From Sabellastarte sp. h YS-2021 (lineage: Eukaryota; Annelida; Polychaeta; Sabellida; Sabellidae): a stretch of 64,000 nucleotides of DNA. The stretch is taken from positions 9,586,496 through 9,650,495 of the forward strand of contig OZ024936.1 in NCBI GenBank assembly GCA_964017235.1, written 5' to 3'. Shown here in pieces: positions 11,701 through 26,311 of this stretch; the first letter of the stretch is position 1; each line of letters opens with the position of its first letter. Position numbers and translations under genes: made by a program. The notes under the pieces were generated by a model, which was not told the origin of the DNA, did no database searches, and saw nothing but the letters and a program-made list of their open reading frames with translations.

Positions 11701-13146
11701 ATAATATATATTCATTCCATAATTCTTTACAGTCACAGATCATCCGAAGTGACAGTTTGCTGTTGTTCTTGAATATTTCTTTTCTTGTTAAGGCTATTCA
11801 AGTAAAGTCTTTTTTTTTGTTTCCTATGTGGTTACATTGTAAATATATTTATGAACCAAAAATGTTCTCACAAGCTTTTAAGGATTAATAAGTCCAACAA
11901 ATATATCTGTGCTACAGATGTTCTCTCAACTCAGTGTATCCCCCGACGGAACATGGTGTAACCTAACATACAGGAAATTCAGCCATTCTAAAAATGAGTG
12001 TTGATGCACCCAATATTAAACAAGATTTGAGGTCAAACTTTTTCTCTGCCATGTGATGACCTGACCTTCTGCATATGCAAGTACCAAGTTAAAATATCAA
12101 GAAATACCTCAAATTTTAACTCTAAAAGGCCACTGGTCTTCTAGTGGAAGGCCGGAACCATTAAGCAATAAGCTCTGTGGTCTTATCCATATATAACCAC
12201 ATATGAAATTTGTAAAGGTCTATATAAAATAACTAAGTTTATGTATATGAAAGGAAAATTTCTGCATTTGCCGTGGGGCATGACCATACCCCAAAACAGT
12301 ACGTCAGACTTTCATCTGGGGATACCATTGAAACTTAAGTTAAAATTGGTTGCATTGCTGGCAACCTTTCTATGGTCACAATTGCAATCTATAATTATCA
12401 TTAAAAATGGACGAGAAATTCTGATTCATTTCATAGATTTTTGTAAAGATTATCAAGACACTGAAATCATTTAAGACATTTTATGCATAGTAGGTGGAAT
12501 TTTCTAGAACATATTTGACTTTCAACCTGTAAAATATACACATGAATATAAAATCCATATGATATGATGTCTGATTTATATCATAGTAATGAAATATCAC
12601 GAAATTGTCATATATGTGAATCAAATGTGAAAATGTATAAGAAAATTTGAATTGAAATCGAAATCAACTTTTATAACACTTCAGCTTCATTTTAATGCAT
12701 ATTATTGAACTGGGAAGTTATTTTTTGCAAACATATGTCATATGACCAAGGACAGGTCCGATGTGAAGTCTTAAAACACACTCCAAAATTGTAAATACAG
12801 GACTTTATTAATCCCGGCAGCAATTTTGCAATTGAATGAGTGCAGTCTGAAACATAAAATGAGTTATGTATATATGAACATTTATAATTTATTGGTCTTG
12901 TTTGATCTTGAGGGAGAGGCCAAAGTTCAACTCTGAAGAGATTCAACCTTCTAATTGTAAGAAACAGCCAGTAGAGAAGTACAGATAAATTTCAAAGGTA
13001 TTGCTTCATTGACCATGTTTTTATCTCCCACCTGGGCCTTGGTTGGGAGATTATAAAACGCCTTCCGTAAGTGCCTCTGTCCGTTCATCACGTTTTTACA
13101 TAAACCTTAATATATCATTCATTTATACAGATGTCTTCACCAAATT
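8767..13146 (+). repeat. Macrosatellite unit 3 (4380 bp)
   Basis: Same length as unit 1 and shares with it, and with no other unit, 'gaaaataata', 'catgactaga', the short TA tract and 'gaagcag'. The MITE copy is also the same length (245 bp). This non-neighbour match points to duplication of a two-unit block or to gene conversion. Confidence 0.95.
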
Positions 13147-16100
13147 CACAGGGAATCTTTATGGCTATGAAAACCTGTCTGTGCAAAATTTTGGTCTCAT
13201 TTTGAATAACAAAATGGCCGCCAGAGCTAATTGATTGAAAATCATAAAGGTGCTCTAAATCTTGAAATATTCTAGCTAGCTTCATCAAATTTGCACAAAA
13301 GCTACATGGCTAGAGAAGCTAGCCTAATGGTAATTTTGACCTAGTTCTAAAAACAAATGGCCGCCATATCACATGTTTAATGTCAAATGGAGTTATCCTA
13401 TTAAAAAGGCCTTATATCCCTTAATAAGCCATCAGAGAACATTCTAAATGAACTATTAAATACAGCACAACATATATTATGCGAACTCTCAATTATACAG
13501 CATCAAATGCACTCTCCTTGGACCATTTAAACCTGTTATTTTATCTTTTTTTTCTATGCGACGCTTCCCTTATCTGAACTTATTGTTACTCCCCCAAGAG
13601 TACTTATTTGGGGTTTTACGTCACTTTCAACACTGTACAGTTCGTCAGGGTTCTGTACTGTAAACTGCCGACCAACGGCAAGCAACTACCAGCTTTCCCA
13701 CTTGAGGCCGTGCCGGGAACCGAACCCCGGCCTCAGAGGTGGGAAGCGAGAGTGTTACCAGCAGTAAGACATTCTTGGAAATTATAAAAAATGGATAAGT
13801 GAAATATTAAGTATAATTGACAACAACATGTATACAGTTTGTGAAATTCTGTGTGGCCTGGGATTAAACAATTCAAAATTAACAGCAAAAACTCAATAAG
13901 GTAAGGACTGACGCAAGAGAAATAGTTTTTACAGAATATCTGCTATTAGTAAAGTCGAAATTTCAAGTATATGGTTACATTAAAAATAAAGGACTTCACG
14001 AAGAATTGCACAATATTATAAAATCAATATATATATACACATATGTGATAATTACTAGCAAAATATGTATACACTATAACTATATCGTGTTGTTCATGAT
14101 ACTGTGATCACAAAAAAGAATACAAAAATGCATTGAGAATGAGTTAGGTGTCAATTAGTTTTGCTTATTTTTTCACATATACAATTATCAGAACACAACC
14201 ATATTGAATGTCAAACTGTTGAAATGGGCTCTGGTTCAAACCTACATCTATGAAGATGAGAGACAAGCAGTTAAATACTGAACTGGCTAACCACTTAGTC
14301 ACTAAGTGATCTCATGATTGAGTAAGAGTAATCCTAGTATAAAATACATAATAATAATAGACAGTTTTCTGTTTATTCAAAAGTGAGATAAGCAGTGAGC
14401 TTATATTACATAACCGCAATAGCTAATTCACCTGAGTGTTATCTCATCACGTTAGCTCATTTTATTGATCTTTACTTATGTCAGCTAACATCTGAGGGTT
14501 TTTTTGCATTCACAGTTCCCAAAATATACCAGTGACTTACAACTGTAAATTTTGGCTACATTTTAAACTGAAATGTTATCATTTAAAAGTATGTGTTATA
14601 CCATCATCTTCAAAACAAAATACATCAGAAGGGTTGGATAATAGAAAGGCTAAACTGTCAGGCTTAAATGGAGTCGTGGGGATTTGAGGTCAGAAAATTA
14701 AAAATTCAAATAATAGAATGTCTGATGATGTTTTGTTAATCTGATCTGACCATACATCCATACTGCTTCATTTTTCTTACTTCATTAGTATGTTGGTAAT
14801 TCTACACCTACAAAAAAGTGTCTTTGTTGTACTTTTAAAAACACCCCAATAAAAACATAAGACTTCATTGAACTGACACAAGGTTAACCTTTGATACTTA
14901 AAAGTACACAAATGTCAAGTTATATAGAAGTAGAAGTTTCTAACATAATTTAATCAGTGTAACATGATAAGTTTGTTTACAAAAAAGTAGCAGAAGCCCG
15001 TACTCAGGGGCGGATCCAGCCTTTAAGTAAGGTGGGAGTTCACATCAGATTAAGGGGGGGGGGGTTCACGTCAGACATACCATAACTAAGGAGGGGGCAT
15101 GCCCGCCCCCCCCCCCCTTCCCCGGGAAAAAATTATTTTTTGGTTAAAATATAGCGCATTACCTGTAAATTTAACACCATTCTCAAGAAACAATTTTGTA
15201 CTTTGCGTTGAACCCCTTAACATTATTTGAACCCCCCCCCCCGATCCACTAGTGGTACTCCACAACAGGAGGAAATAGTTTTGAACGCCATGAGATACAG
15301 AAGTAGTGAAACAGTACAAAAATCGGGATATTTTTACAGCAAACATTTATCAGTTATGTAAAGGTACAAATAATGTGAGTTAAGAATATATTGTTTGAGA
15401 CAGAAAATGCCTGTAAACTATGAAGCTGTGAAGTTTATTAACTGAAGTATAGGTACCAATGGAAATAGTACAATTAGGCAACAGTACATTGTGTTATAAT
15501 AATCAGTTACAGGACCTTTTCATAAGAAAAATACGATTCAATTATGGCAGGTGAACACACTTTGGCAGAGCCAAGGTTAAAGGTCGCACTGGGACTTAGC
15601 ACCTGCTCCCCCAAGCAATGAAACATCCATGAATCAAGTTTCTACACCTTTCTACAACTTATCATTTACAGTTTCTGAGATATGCCCTAGAAAAGATTTT
15701 AAAGGTCAAGGTCACTCAAGGTTAAATCAAGTTCATCGCTCACCTTCTAACCAATGTCTTCTAACAAAATCAACTCCCTTCAAGTTACAGTTTTCGAGAT
15801 GTAGCCCAGACACAGTTTTCAAAGTCAAGGTCACTAGACAAAGGTCAAATCAAAGTCACACCATGATGTTTTACACCTACACCTCCCAACAAACGACCTT
15901 ACCATGTTTCAACTTCCTACACCTTATGGTTTCTGAGATACAGCCTGGTGAAGCTCTTTCTTGTCATGCCCATGGGTGAAAACAATAACTGCACAGCCCT
16001 TAAAGGCTGTGGGGTAAAAACACCCAGTTTCCAATGCTAAAAATGAGGCAAAATTATTATTATTTAGTGTGTAATGTTTTACATAAAATAATATATATTC

Positions 16101-17535
16101 ATTCCATAATTCTTTACAGTCACAGATCATCCGAAGTGACAGTTTGCTGTTGTTCTTGAATATTTCTTTTCTTGTTAAGGCTATTCAAGTAAAGTCTTTT
16201 TTTTTTTGTTTCCTATGTGGTTACATTGTAAATATATTTATGAACCAAAAATGTTCTCACAAGCTTTTAAGGATTAATAAGTCCAACAAATATATCTGTG
16301 CTACAGATGTTCTCTCAACTCAGTGTATCCCCCGACGGAACATGGTGTAACCTAACATACAGGAAATTCAGCCATTCTAAAAATGAGTGTTGATGCACCC
16401 AATATTAAACAAGATTTGAGGTCAAACTTTTTCTCTGCCATGTGATGACCTGACCTTCTGCATATGCAAGTACCAAGTTAAAATATCAAGAAATACCTCA
16501 AATTTTAACTCTAAAAGGCCACTGGTCTTCTAGTGGAAGGCCGGAACCATTAAGCAATAAGCTCTGTGGTCTTATCCATATATAACCACATATGAAATTT
16601 GTAAAGGTCTATATAAAATAACTAAGTTTATGTATATGAAAGGAAAATTTCTGCATTTGCCGTGGGGCATGACCATACCCCAAAACAGTACGTCAGACTT
16701 TCATCTGGGGATACCATTGAAACTTAAGTTAAAATTGGTTGCATTGCTGGCAACCTTTCTATGGTCACAATTGCAATCTATAATTATCATTAAAAATGGA
16801 CGAGAAATTCTGATTCATTTCATAGATTTTTGTAAAGATTATCAAGACACTGAAATCATTTAAGACATTTTATGCATAGTAGGTGGAATTTTCTAGAACA
16901 TATTTGACTTTCAACCTGTAAAATATACACATGAATATAAAATCCATATGATATGATGTCTGATTTATATCATAGTAATGAAATATCACGAAATTGTCAT
17001 ATATGTGAATCAAATGTGAAAATGTATAAGAAAATTTGAATTGAAATCGAAATCAACTTTTATAACACTTCAGCTTCATTTTAATGCATATTATTGAACT
17101 GGGAAGTTATTTTTTGCAAACATATGTCATATGACCAAGGACAGGTCCGATGTGAAGTCTTAAAACACACTCCAAAATTGTAAATACAGGACTTTATTAA
17201 TCCCGGCAGCAATTTTGCAATTGAATGAGTGCAGTCTGAAACATAAAATGAGTTATGTATATATGAACATTTATAATTTATTGGTCTTGTTTGATCTTGA
17301 GGGAGAGGCCAAAGTTCAACTCTGAAGAGATTCAACCTTCTAATTGTAAGAAACAGCCAGTAGAGAAGTACAGATAAATTTCAAAGGTATTGCTTCATTG
17401 ACCATGTTTTTATCTCCCACCTGGGCCTTGGTTGGGAGATTATAAAACGCCTTCCGTAAGTGCCTCTGTCCGTTCATCACGTTTTTACATAAACCTTAAT
17501 ATATCATTCATTTATACAGATGTCTTCACCAAATT
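13147..17535 (+). repeat. Macrosatellite unit 4 (4389 bp)
   Basis: A transition unit. Its first part has the right-hand state 'ttcgtcagg', but it keeps 'gagtcgtgg' and the 'ctgtaaatttt' state of units 1-3. Private changes: 'cctaatggta' near 13328, 'aatgcattgag' near 14130, and 'ctgatctgac' with 'catacatcc' near 14743-14759. In the MITE it has 'gatccacta' and 'gtgggagtt'. Confidence 0.95.
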
Positions 17536-20500
17536 CACAGGGAATCTTTATGGCTATGAAAACCTGTCTGTGCAAAATTTTGGTCTCATTTTGAATAACA
17601 AAATGGCCGCCAGAGCTAATTGATTGAAAATCATAAAGGTGCTCTAAATCTTGAAATATTCTAGCTAGCTTCATCAAATTTGCACAAAAGCTACATGGCT
17701 AGAGAAGCTAGCCTAATAGTAATTTTGACCTAGTTCTAAAAACAAATGGCCGCCATATCACATGTTTAATGTCAAATGGAGTTATCCTATTAAAAAGGCC
17801 TTATATCCCTTAATAAGCCATCAGAGAACATTCTAAATGAACTATTAAATACAGCACAACATATATTATGCGAACTCTCAATTATACAGCATCAAATGCA
17901 CTCTCCTTGGACCATTTAAACCTGTTATTTTATCTTTTTTTTCTATGCGACGCTTCCCTTATCTGAACTTATTGTTACTCCCCCAAGAGTACTTATTTGG
18001 GGTTTTACGTCACTTTCAACACTGTACAGTTCGTCAGGGTTCTGTACTGTAAACTGCCGACCAACGGCAAGCAACTACCAGCTTTCCCACTTGAGGCCGT
18101 GCCGGGAACCGAACCCCGGCCTCAGAGGTGGGAAGCGAGAGTGTTACCAGCAGTAAGACATTCTTGGAAATTATAAAAAATGGATAAGTGAAATATTAAG
18201 TATAATTGACAACAACATGTATACAGTTTGTGAAATTCTGTGTGGCCTGGGATTAAACAATTCAAAATTAACAGCAAAAACTCAATAAGGTAAGGACTGA
18301 CGCAAGAGAAATAGTTTTTACAGAATATCTGCTATTAGTAAAGTCGAAATTTCAAGTATATGGTTACATTAAAAATAAAGGACTTCACGAAGAATTGCAC
18401 AATATTATAAAATCAATATATATATACACATATGTGATAATTACTAGCAAAATATGTATACACTATAACTATATCGTGTTGTTCATGATACTGTGATCAC
18501 AAAAAAGAATACAAAAATGCACTGAGAATGAGTTAGGTGTCAATTAGTTTTGCTTATTTTTTCACATATACAATTATCAGAACACAACCATATTGAATGT
18601 CAAACTGTTGAAATGGGCTCTGGTTCAAACCTACATCTATGAAGATGAGAGACAAGCAGTTAAATACTGAACTGGCTAACCACTTAGTCACTAAGTGATC
18701 TCATGATTGAGTAAGAGTAATCCTAGTATAAAATACATAATAATAATAGACAGTTTTCTGTTTATTCAAAAGTGAGATAAGCAGTGAGCTTATATTACAT
18801 AACCGCAATAGCTAATTCACCTGAGTGTTATCTCATCACGTTAGCTCATTTTATTGATCTTTACTTATGTCAGCTAACATCTGAGGGTTTTTTTGCATTC
18901 ACAGTTCCCAAAATATATCAGTGACTTACAACTGTAAGTTTTGGCTACATTTTAAACTGAAATGTTATCATTTAAAAGTATGTGTTATACCATCATCTTC
19001 AAAACAAAATACATCAGAAGGGTTGGATAATAGAAAGGCTAAACTGTCAGGCTTAAATGGAGTCATGGGGATTTGAGGTCAGAAAATTAAAAATTCAAAT
19101 AATAGAATGTCTGATGATGTTTTGTTAATCTGATCTAACCATACGTCCATACTGCTTCATTTTTCTTACTTCATTAGTATGTTGGTAATTCTACACCTAC
19201 AAAAAAGTGTCTTTGTTGTACTTTTAAAAACACCCCAATAAAAACATAAGACTTCATTGAACTGACACAAGGTTAACCTTTGATACTTAAAAGTACACAA
19301 ATGTCAAGTTATATAGAAGTAGAAGTTTCTAACATAATTTAATCAGTGTAACATGATAAGTTTGTTTACAAAAAAGTAGCAGAAGCCCGTACTCAGGGGC
19401 GGATCCAGCCTTTAAGTAAGGTGGGAGTTCACATCAGATTAAGGGGGGGGGGGGTTCACGTCAGACATACCATAACTAAGGAGGGGGCATGCCCGCCCCC
19501 CCCCCCCCCTTCCCCGGGAAAAAATTATTTTTTGGTTAAAATATAGCGCATTACCTGTAAATTTAACACCATTCTCAAGAAACAATTTTGTACTTTGCGT
19601 TGAACCCCTTAACATTATTTGAACCCCCCCCGATCCGCTAGTGGTACTCCACAACAGGAGGAAATAGTTTTGAACGCCATGAGATACAGAAGTAGTGAAA
19701 CAGTACAAAAATCGGGATATTTTTACAGCAAACATTTATCAGTTATGTAAAGGTACAAATAATGTGAGTTAAGAATATATTGTTTGAGACAGAAAATGCC
19801 TGTAAACTATGAAGCTGTGAAGTTTATTAACTGAAGTATAGGTACCAATGGAAATAGTACAATTAGGCAACAGTACATTGTGTTATAATAATCAGTTACA
19901 GGACCTTTTCATAAGAAAAATACGATTCAATTATGGCAGGTGAACACACTTTGGCAGAGCCAAGGTTAAAGGTCGCACTGGGACTTAGCACCTGCTCCCC
20001 CAAGCAATGAAACATCCATGAATCAAGTTTCTACACCTTTCTACAACTTATCATTTACAGTTTCTGAGATATGCCCTAGAAAAGATTTTAAAGGTCAAGG
20101 TCACTCAAGGTTAAATCAAGTTCATCGCTCACCTTCTAACCAATGTCTTCTAACAAAATCAACTCCCTTCAAGTTACAGTTTTCGAGATGTAGCCCAGAC
20201 ACAGTTTTCAAAGTCAAGGTCACTAGACAAAGGTCAAATCAAAGTCACACCATGATGTTTTACACCTACACCTCCCAACAAACGACCTTACCATGTTTCA
20301 ACTTCCTACACCTTATGGTTTCTGAGATACAGCCTGGTGAAGCTCTTTCTTGTCATGCCCATGGGTGAAAACAATAACTGCACAGCCCTTAAAGGCTGTG
20401 GGGTAAAAACACCCAGTTTCCAATGCTAAAAATGAGGCAAAATTATTATTATTTAGTGTGTAATGTTTTACATAAAATAATATATATTCATTCCATAATT

Positions 20501-21924
20501 CTTTACAGTCACAGATCATCCGAAGTGACAGTTTGCTGTTGTTCTTGAATATTTCTTTTCTTGTTAAGGCTATTCAAGTAAAGTCTTTTTTTTTTTGTTT
20601 CCTATGTGGTTACATTGTAAATATATTTATGAACCAAAAATGTTCTCACAAGCTTTTAAGGATTAATAAGTCCAACAAATATATCTGTGCTACAGATGTT
20701 CTCTCAACTCAGTGTATCCCCCGACGGAACATGGTGTAACCTAACATACAGGAAATTCAGCCATTCTAAAAATGAGTGTTGATGCACCCAATATTAAACA
20801 AGATTTGAGGTCAAACTTTTTCTCTGCCATGTGATGACCTGACCTTCTGCATATGCAAGTACCAAGTTAAAATATCAAGAAATACCTCAAATTTTAACTC
20901 TAAAAGGCCACTGGTCTTCTAGTGGAAGGCCGGAACCATTAAGCAATAAGCTCTGTGGTCTTATCCATATATAACCACATATGAAATTTGTAAAGGTCTA
21001 TATAAAATAACTAAGTTTATGTATATGAAAGGAAAATTTCTGCATTTGCCGTGGGGCATGACCATACCCCAAAACAGTACGTCAGACTTTCATCTGGGGA
21101 TACCATTGAAACTTAAGTTAAAATTGGTTGCATTGCTGGCAACCTTTCTATGGTCACAATTGCAATCTATAATTATCATTAAAAATGGACGAGAAATTCT
21201 GATTCATTTCATAGATTTTTGTAAAGATTATCAAGACACTGAAATCATTTAAGACATTTTATGCATAGTAGGTGGAATTTTCTAGAACATATTTGACTTT
21301 CAACCTGTAAAATATACACATGAATATAAAATCCATATGATATGATGTCTGATTTATATCATAGTAATGAAATATCACGAAATTGTCATATATGTGAATC
21401 AAATGTGAAAATGTATAAGAAAATTTGAATTGAAATCGAAATCAACTTTTATAACACTTCAGCTTCATTTTAATGCATATTATTGAACTGGGAAGTTATT
21501 TTTTGCAAACATATGTCATATGACCAAGGACAGGTCCGATGTGAAGTCTTAAAACACACTCCAAAATTGTAAATACAGGACTTTATTAATCCCGGCAGCA
21601 ATTTTGCAATTGAATGAGTGCAGTCTGAAACATAAAATGAGTTATGTATATATGAACATTTATAATTTATTGGTCTTGTTTGATCTTGAGGGAGAGGCCA
21701 AAGTTCAACTCTGAAGAGATTCAACCTTCTAATTGTAAGAAACAGCCAGTAGAGAAGTACAGATAAATTTCAAAGGTATTGCTTCATTGACCATGTTTTT
21801 ATCTCCCACCTGGGCCTTGGTTGGGAGATTATAAAACGCCTTCCGTAAGTGCCTCTGTCCGTTCATCACGTTTTTACATAAACCTTAATATATCATTCAT
21901 TTATACAGATGTCTTCACCAAATT
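17536..21924 (+). repeat. Macrosatellite unit 5 (4389 bp)
   Basis: First unit with the states 'atatatcag', 'ctgtaagtttt' and 'gagtcatgg' that persist to unit 12. The MITE has 'gatccgcta' and 'gtgggagtt' with a long G run near 19443; its length is 250 bp. Confidence 0.95.
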
Positions 21925-24900
21925 CACAGGGAATCTTTATGGCTATGAAAACCTGTCTGTGCAAAATTTTGGTCTCATTTTGAATAACAAAATGGCCGCC
22001 AGAGCTAATTGATTGAAAATCATAAAGGTGCTCTAAATCTTGAAATATTCTAGCTAGCTTCATCAAATTTGCACAAAAGCTACATGGCTAGAGAAGCTAG
22101 CCTAATAGTAATTTTGACCTAGTTCTAAAAACAAATGGCCGCCATATCACATGTTTAATGTCAAATGGAGTTATCCTATTAAAAAGGCCTTATATCCCTT
22201 AATAAGCCATCAGAGAACATTCTAAATGAACTATTAAATACAGCACAACATATATTATGCGAACTCTCAATTATACAGCATCAAATGCACTCTCCTTGGA
22301 CCATTTAAACCTGTTATTTTATCTTTTTTTTCTATGCGACGCTTCCCTTATCTGAACTTATTGTTACTCCCCCAAGAGTACTTATTTGGGGTTTTACGTC
22401 ACTTTCAACACTGTACAGTTCGTCAGGGTTCTGTACTGTAAACTGCCGACCAACGGCAAGCAACTACCAGCTTTCCCACTTGAGGCCGTGCCGGGAACCG
22501 AACCCCGGCCTCAGAGGTGGGAAGCGAGAGTGTTACCAGCAGTAAGACATTCTTGGAAATTATAAAAAATGGATAAGTGAAATATTAAGTATAATTGACA
22601 ACAACATGTATACAGTTTGTGAAATTCTGTGTGGCCTGGGATTAAACAATTCAAAATTAACAGCAAAAACTCAATAAGGTAAGGACTGACGCAAGAGAAA
22701 TAGTTTTTACAGAATATCTGCTATTAGTAAAGTCGAAATTTCAAGTATATGGTTACATTAAAAATAAAGGACTTCACGAAGAATTGCACAATATTATAAA
22801 ATCAATATATATATACACATATGTGATAATTACTAGCAAAATATGTATACACTATAACTATATCGTGTTGTTCATGATACTGTGATCACAAAAAAGAATA
22901 CAAAAATGCACTGAGAATGAGTTAGGTGTCAATTAGTTTTGCTTATTTTTTCACATATACAATTATCAGAACACAACCATATTGAATGTCAAACTGTTGA
23001 AATGGGCTCTGGTTCAAACCTACATCTATGAAGATGAGAGACAAGCAGTTAAATACTGAACTGGCTAACCACTTAGTCACTAAGTGATCTCATGATTGAG
23101 TAAGAGTAATCCTAGTATAAAATACATAATAATAATAGACAGTTTTCTGTTTATTCAAAAGTGAGATAAGCAGTGAGCTTATATTACATAACCGCAATAG
23201 CTAATTCACCTGAGTGTTATCTCATCACGTTAGCTCATTTTATTGATCTTTACTTATGTCAGCTAACATCTGAGGGTTTTTTTGCATTCACAGTTCCCAA
23301 AATATATCAGTGACTTACAACTGTAAGTTTTGGCTACATTTTAAACTGAAATGTTATCATTTAAAAGTATGTGTTATACCATCATCTTCAAAACAAAATA
23401 CATCAGAAGGGTTGGATAATAGAAAGGCTAAACTGTCAGGCTTAAATGGAGTCATGGGGATTTGAGGTCAGAAAATTAAAAATTCAAATAATAGAATGTC
23501 TGATGATGTTTTGTTAATCTGATCTAACCATACGTCCATACTGCTTCATTTTTCTTACTTCATTAGTATGTTGGTAATTCTACACCTACAAAAAAGTGTC
23601 TTTGTTGTACTTTTAAAAACACCCCAATAAAAACATAAGACTTCATTGAACTGACACAAGGTTAACCTTTGATACTTAAAAGTACACAAATGTCAAGTTA
23701 TATAGAAGTAGAAGTTTCTAACATAATTTAATCAGTGTAACATGATAAGTTTGTTTACAAAAAAGTAGCAGAAGCCCGTACTCAGGGGCGGATCCAGCCT
23801 TTAAGTAAGGTGGGAGTTCACATCAGATTAAGGGGGGGGGGTTCACGTCAGACATACCATAACTAAGGAGGGGGCATGCCCGCCCCCCCCCCCCCCCTTC
23901 CCCGGGAAAAAATTATTTTTTGGTTAAAATATAGCGCATTACCTGTAAATTTAACACCATTCTCAAGAAACAATTTTGTACTTTGCGTTGAACCCCTTAA
24001 CATTATTTGAACCCCCCCCGATCCGCTAGTGGTACTCCACAACAGGAGGAAATAGTTTTGAACGCCATGAGATACAGAAGTAGTGAAACAGTACAAAAAT
24101 CGGGATATTTTTACAGCAAACATTTATCAGTTATGTAAAGGTACAAATAATGTGAGTTAAGAATATATTGTTTGAGACAGAAAATGCCTGTAAACTATGA
24201 AGCTGTGAAGTTTATTAACTGAAGTATAGGTACCAATGGAAATAGTACAATTAGGCAACAGTACATTGTGTTATAATAATCAGTTACAGGACCTTTTCAT
24301 AAGAAAAATACGATTCAATTATGGCAGGTGAACACACTTTGGCAGAGCCAAGGTTAAAGGTCGCACTGGGACTTAGCACCTGCTCCCCCAAGCAATGAAA
24401 CATCCATGAATCAAGTTTCTACACCTTTCTACAACTTATCATTTACAGTTTCTGAGATATGCCCTAGAAAAGATTTTAAAGGTCAAGGTCACTCAAGGTT
24501 AAATCAAGTTCATCGCTCACCTTCTAACCAATGTCTTCTAACAAAATCAACTCCCTTCAAGTTACAGTTTTCGAGATGTAGCCCAGACACAGTTTTCAAA
24601 GTCAAGGTCACTAGACAAAGGTCAAATCAAAGTCACACCATGATGTTTTACACCTACACCTCCCAACAAACGACCTTACCATGTTTCAACTTCCTACACC
24701 TTATGGTTTCTGAGATACAGCCTGGTGAAGCTCTTTCTTGTCATGCCCATGGGTGAAAACAATAACTGCACAGCCCTTAAAGGCTGTGGGGTAAAAACAC
24801 CCAGTTTCCAATGCTAAAAATGAGGCAAAATTATTATTATTTAGTGTGTAATGTTTTACATAAAATAATATATATTCATTCCATAATTCTTTACAGTCAC

Positions 24901-26311
24901 AGATCATCCGAAGTGACAGTTTGCTGTTGTTCTTGAATATTTCTTTTCTTGTTAAGGCTATTCAAGTAAAGTCTTTTTTTTTTGTTTCCTATGTGGTTAC
25001 ATTGTAAATATATTTATGAACCAAAAATGTTCTCACAAGCTTTTAAGGATTAATAAGTCCAACAAATATATCTGTGCTACAGATGTTCTCTCAACTCAGT
25101 GTATCCCCCGACGGAACATGGTGTAACCTAACATACAGGAAATTCAGCCATTCTAAAAATGAGTGTTGATGCACCCAATATTAAACAAGATTTGAGGTCA
25201 AACTTTTTCTCTGCCATGTGATGACCTGACCTTCTGCATATGCAAGTACCAAGTTAAAATATCAAGAAATACCTCAAATTTTAACTCTAAAAGGCCACTG
25301 GTCTTCTAGTGGAAGGCCGGAACCATTGAGCAATAAGCTCTGTGGTCTTATCCATATATAACCACATATGAAATTTGTAAAGGTCTATATAAAATAACTA
25401 AGTTTATGTATATGAAAGGAAAATTTCTGCATTTGCCGTGGGGCATGACCATACCCCAAAACAGTACGTCAGACTTTCATCTGGGGATACCATTGAAACT
25501 TAAGTTAAAATTGGTTGCATTGCTGGCAACCTTTCTATGGTCACAATTGCAATCTATAATTATCATTAAAAATGGACGAGAAATTCTGATTCATTTCATA
25601 GATTTTTGTAAAGATTATCAAGACACTGAAATCATTTAAGACATTTTATGCATAGTAGGTGGAATTTTCTAGAACATATTTGACTTTCAACCTGTAAAAT
25701 ATACACATGAATATAAAATCCATATGATATGATGTCTGATTTATATCATAGTAATGAAATATCACGAAATTGTCATATATGTGAATCAAATGTGAAAATG
25801 TATAAGAAAATTTGAATTGAAATCGAAATCAACTTTTATAACACTTCAGCTTCATTTTAATGCATATTATTGAACTGGGAAGTTATTTTTTGCAAACATA
25901 TGTCATATGACCAAGGACAGGTCCGATGTGAAGTCTTAAAACACACTCCAAAATTGTAAATACAGGACTTTATTAATCCCGGCAGCAATTTTGCAATTGA
26001 ATGAGTGCAGTCTGAAACATAAAATGAGTTATGTATATATGAACATTTATAATTTATTGGTCTTGTTTGATCTTGAGGGAGAGGCCAAAGTTCAACTCTG
26101 AAGAGATTCAACCTTCTAATTGTAAGAAACAGCCAGTAGAGAAGTACAGATAAATTTCAAAGGTATTGCTTCATTGACCATGTTTTTATCTCCCACCTGG
26201 GCCTTGGTTGGGAGATTATAAAACGCCTTCCGTAAGTGCCTCTGTCCGTTCATCACGTTTTTACATAAACCTTAATATATCATTCATTTATACAGATGTC
26301 TTCACCAAATT
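21925..26311 (+). repeat. Macrosatellite unit 6 (4387 bp)
   Basis: Shares a three-site haplotype with unit 8 only: MITE 'gatccgcta', 'gtgggagtt' and 'accattgagc' (near 25322). G- and C-run lengths in the MITE also match unit 8. Unit 7 between them differs at all three sites. Confidence 0.95.
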
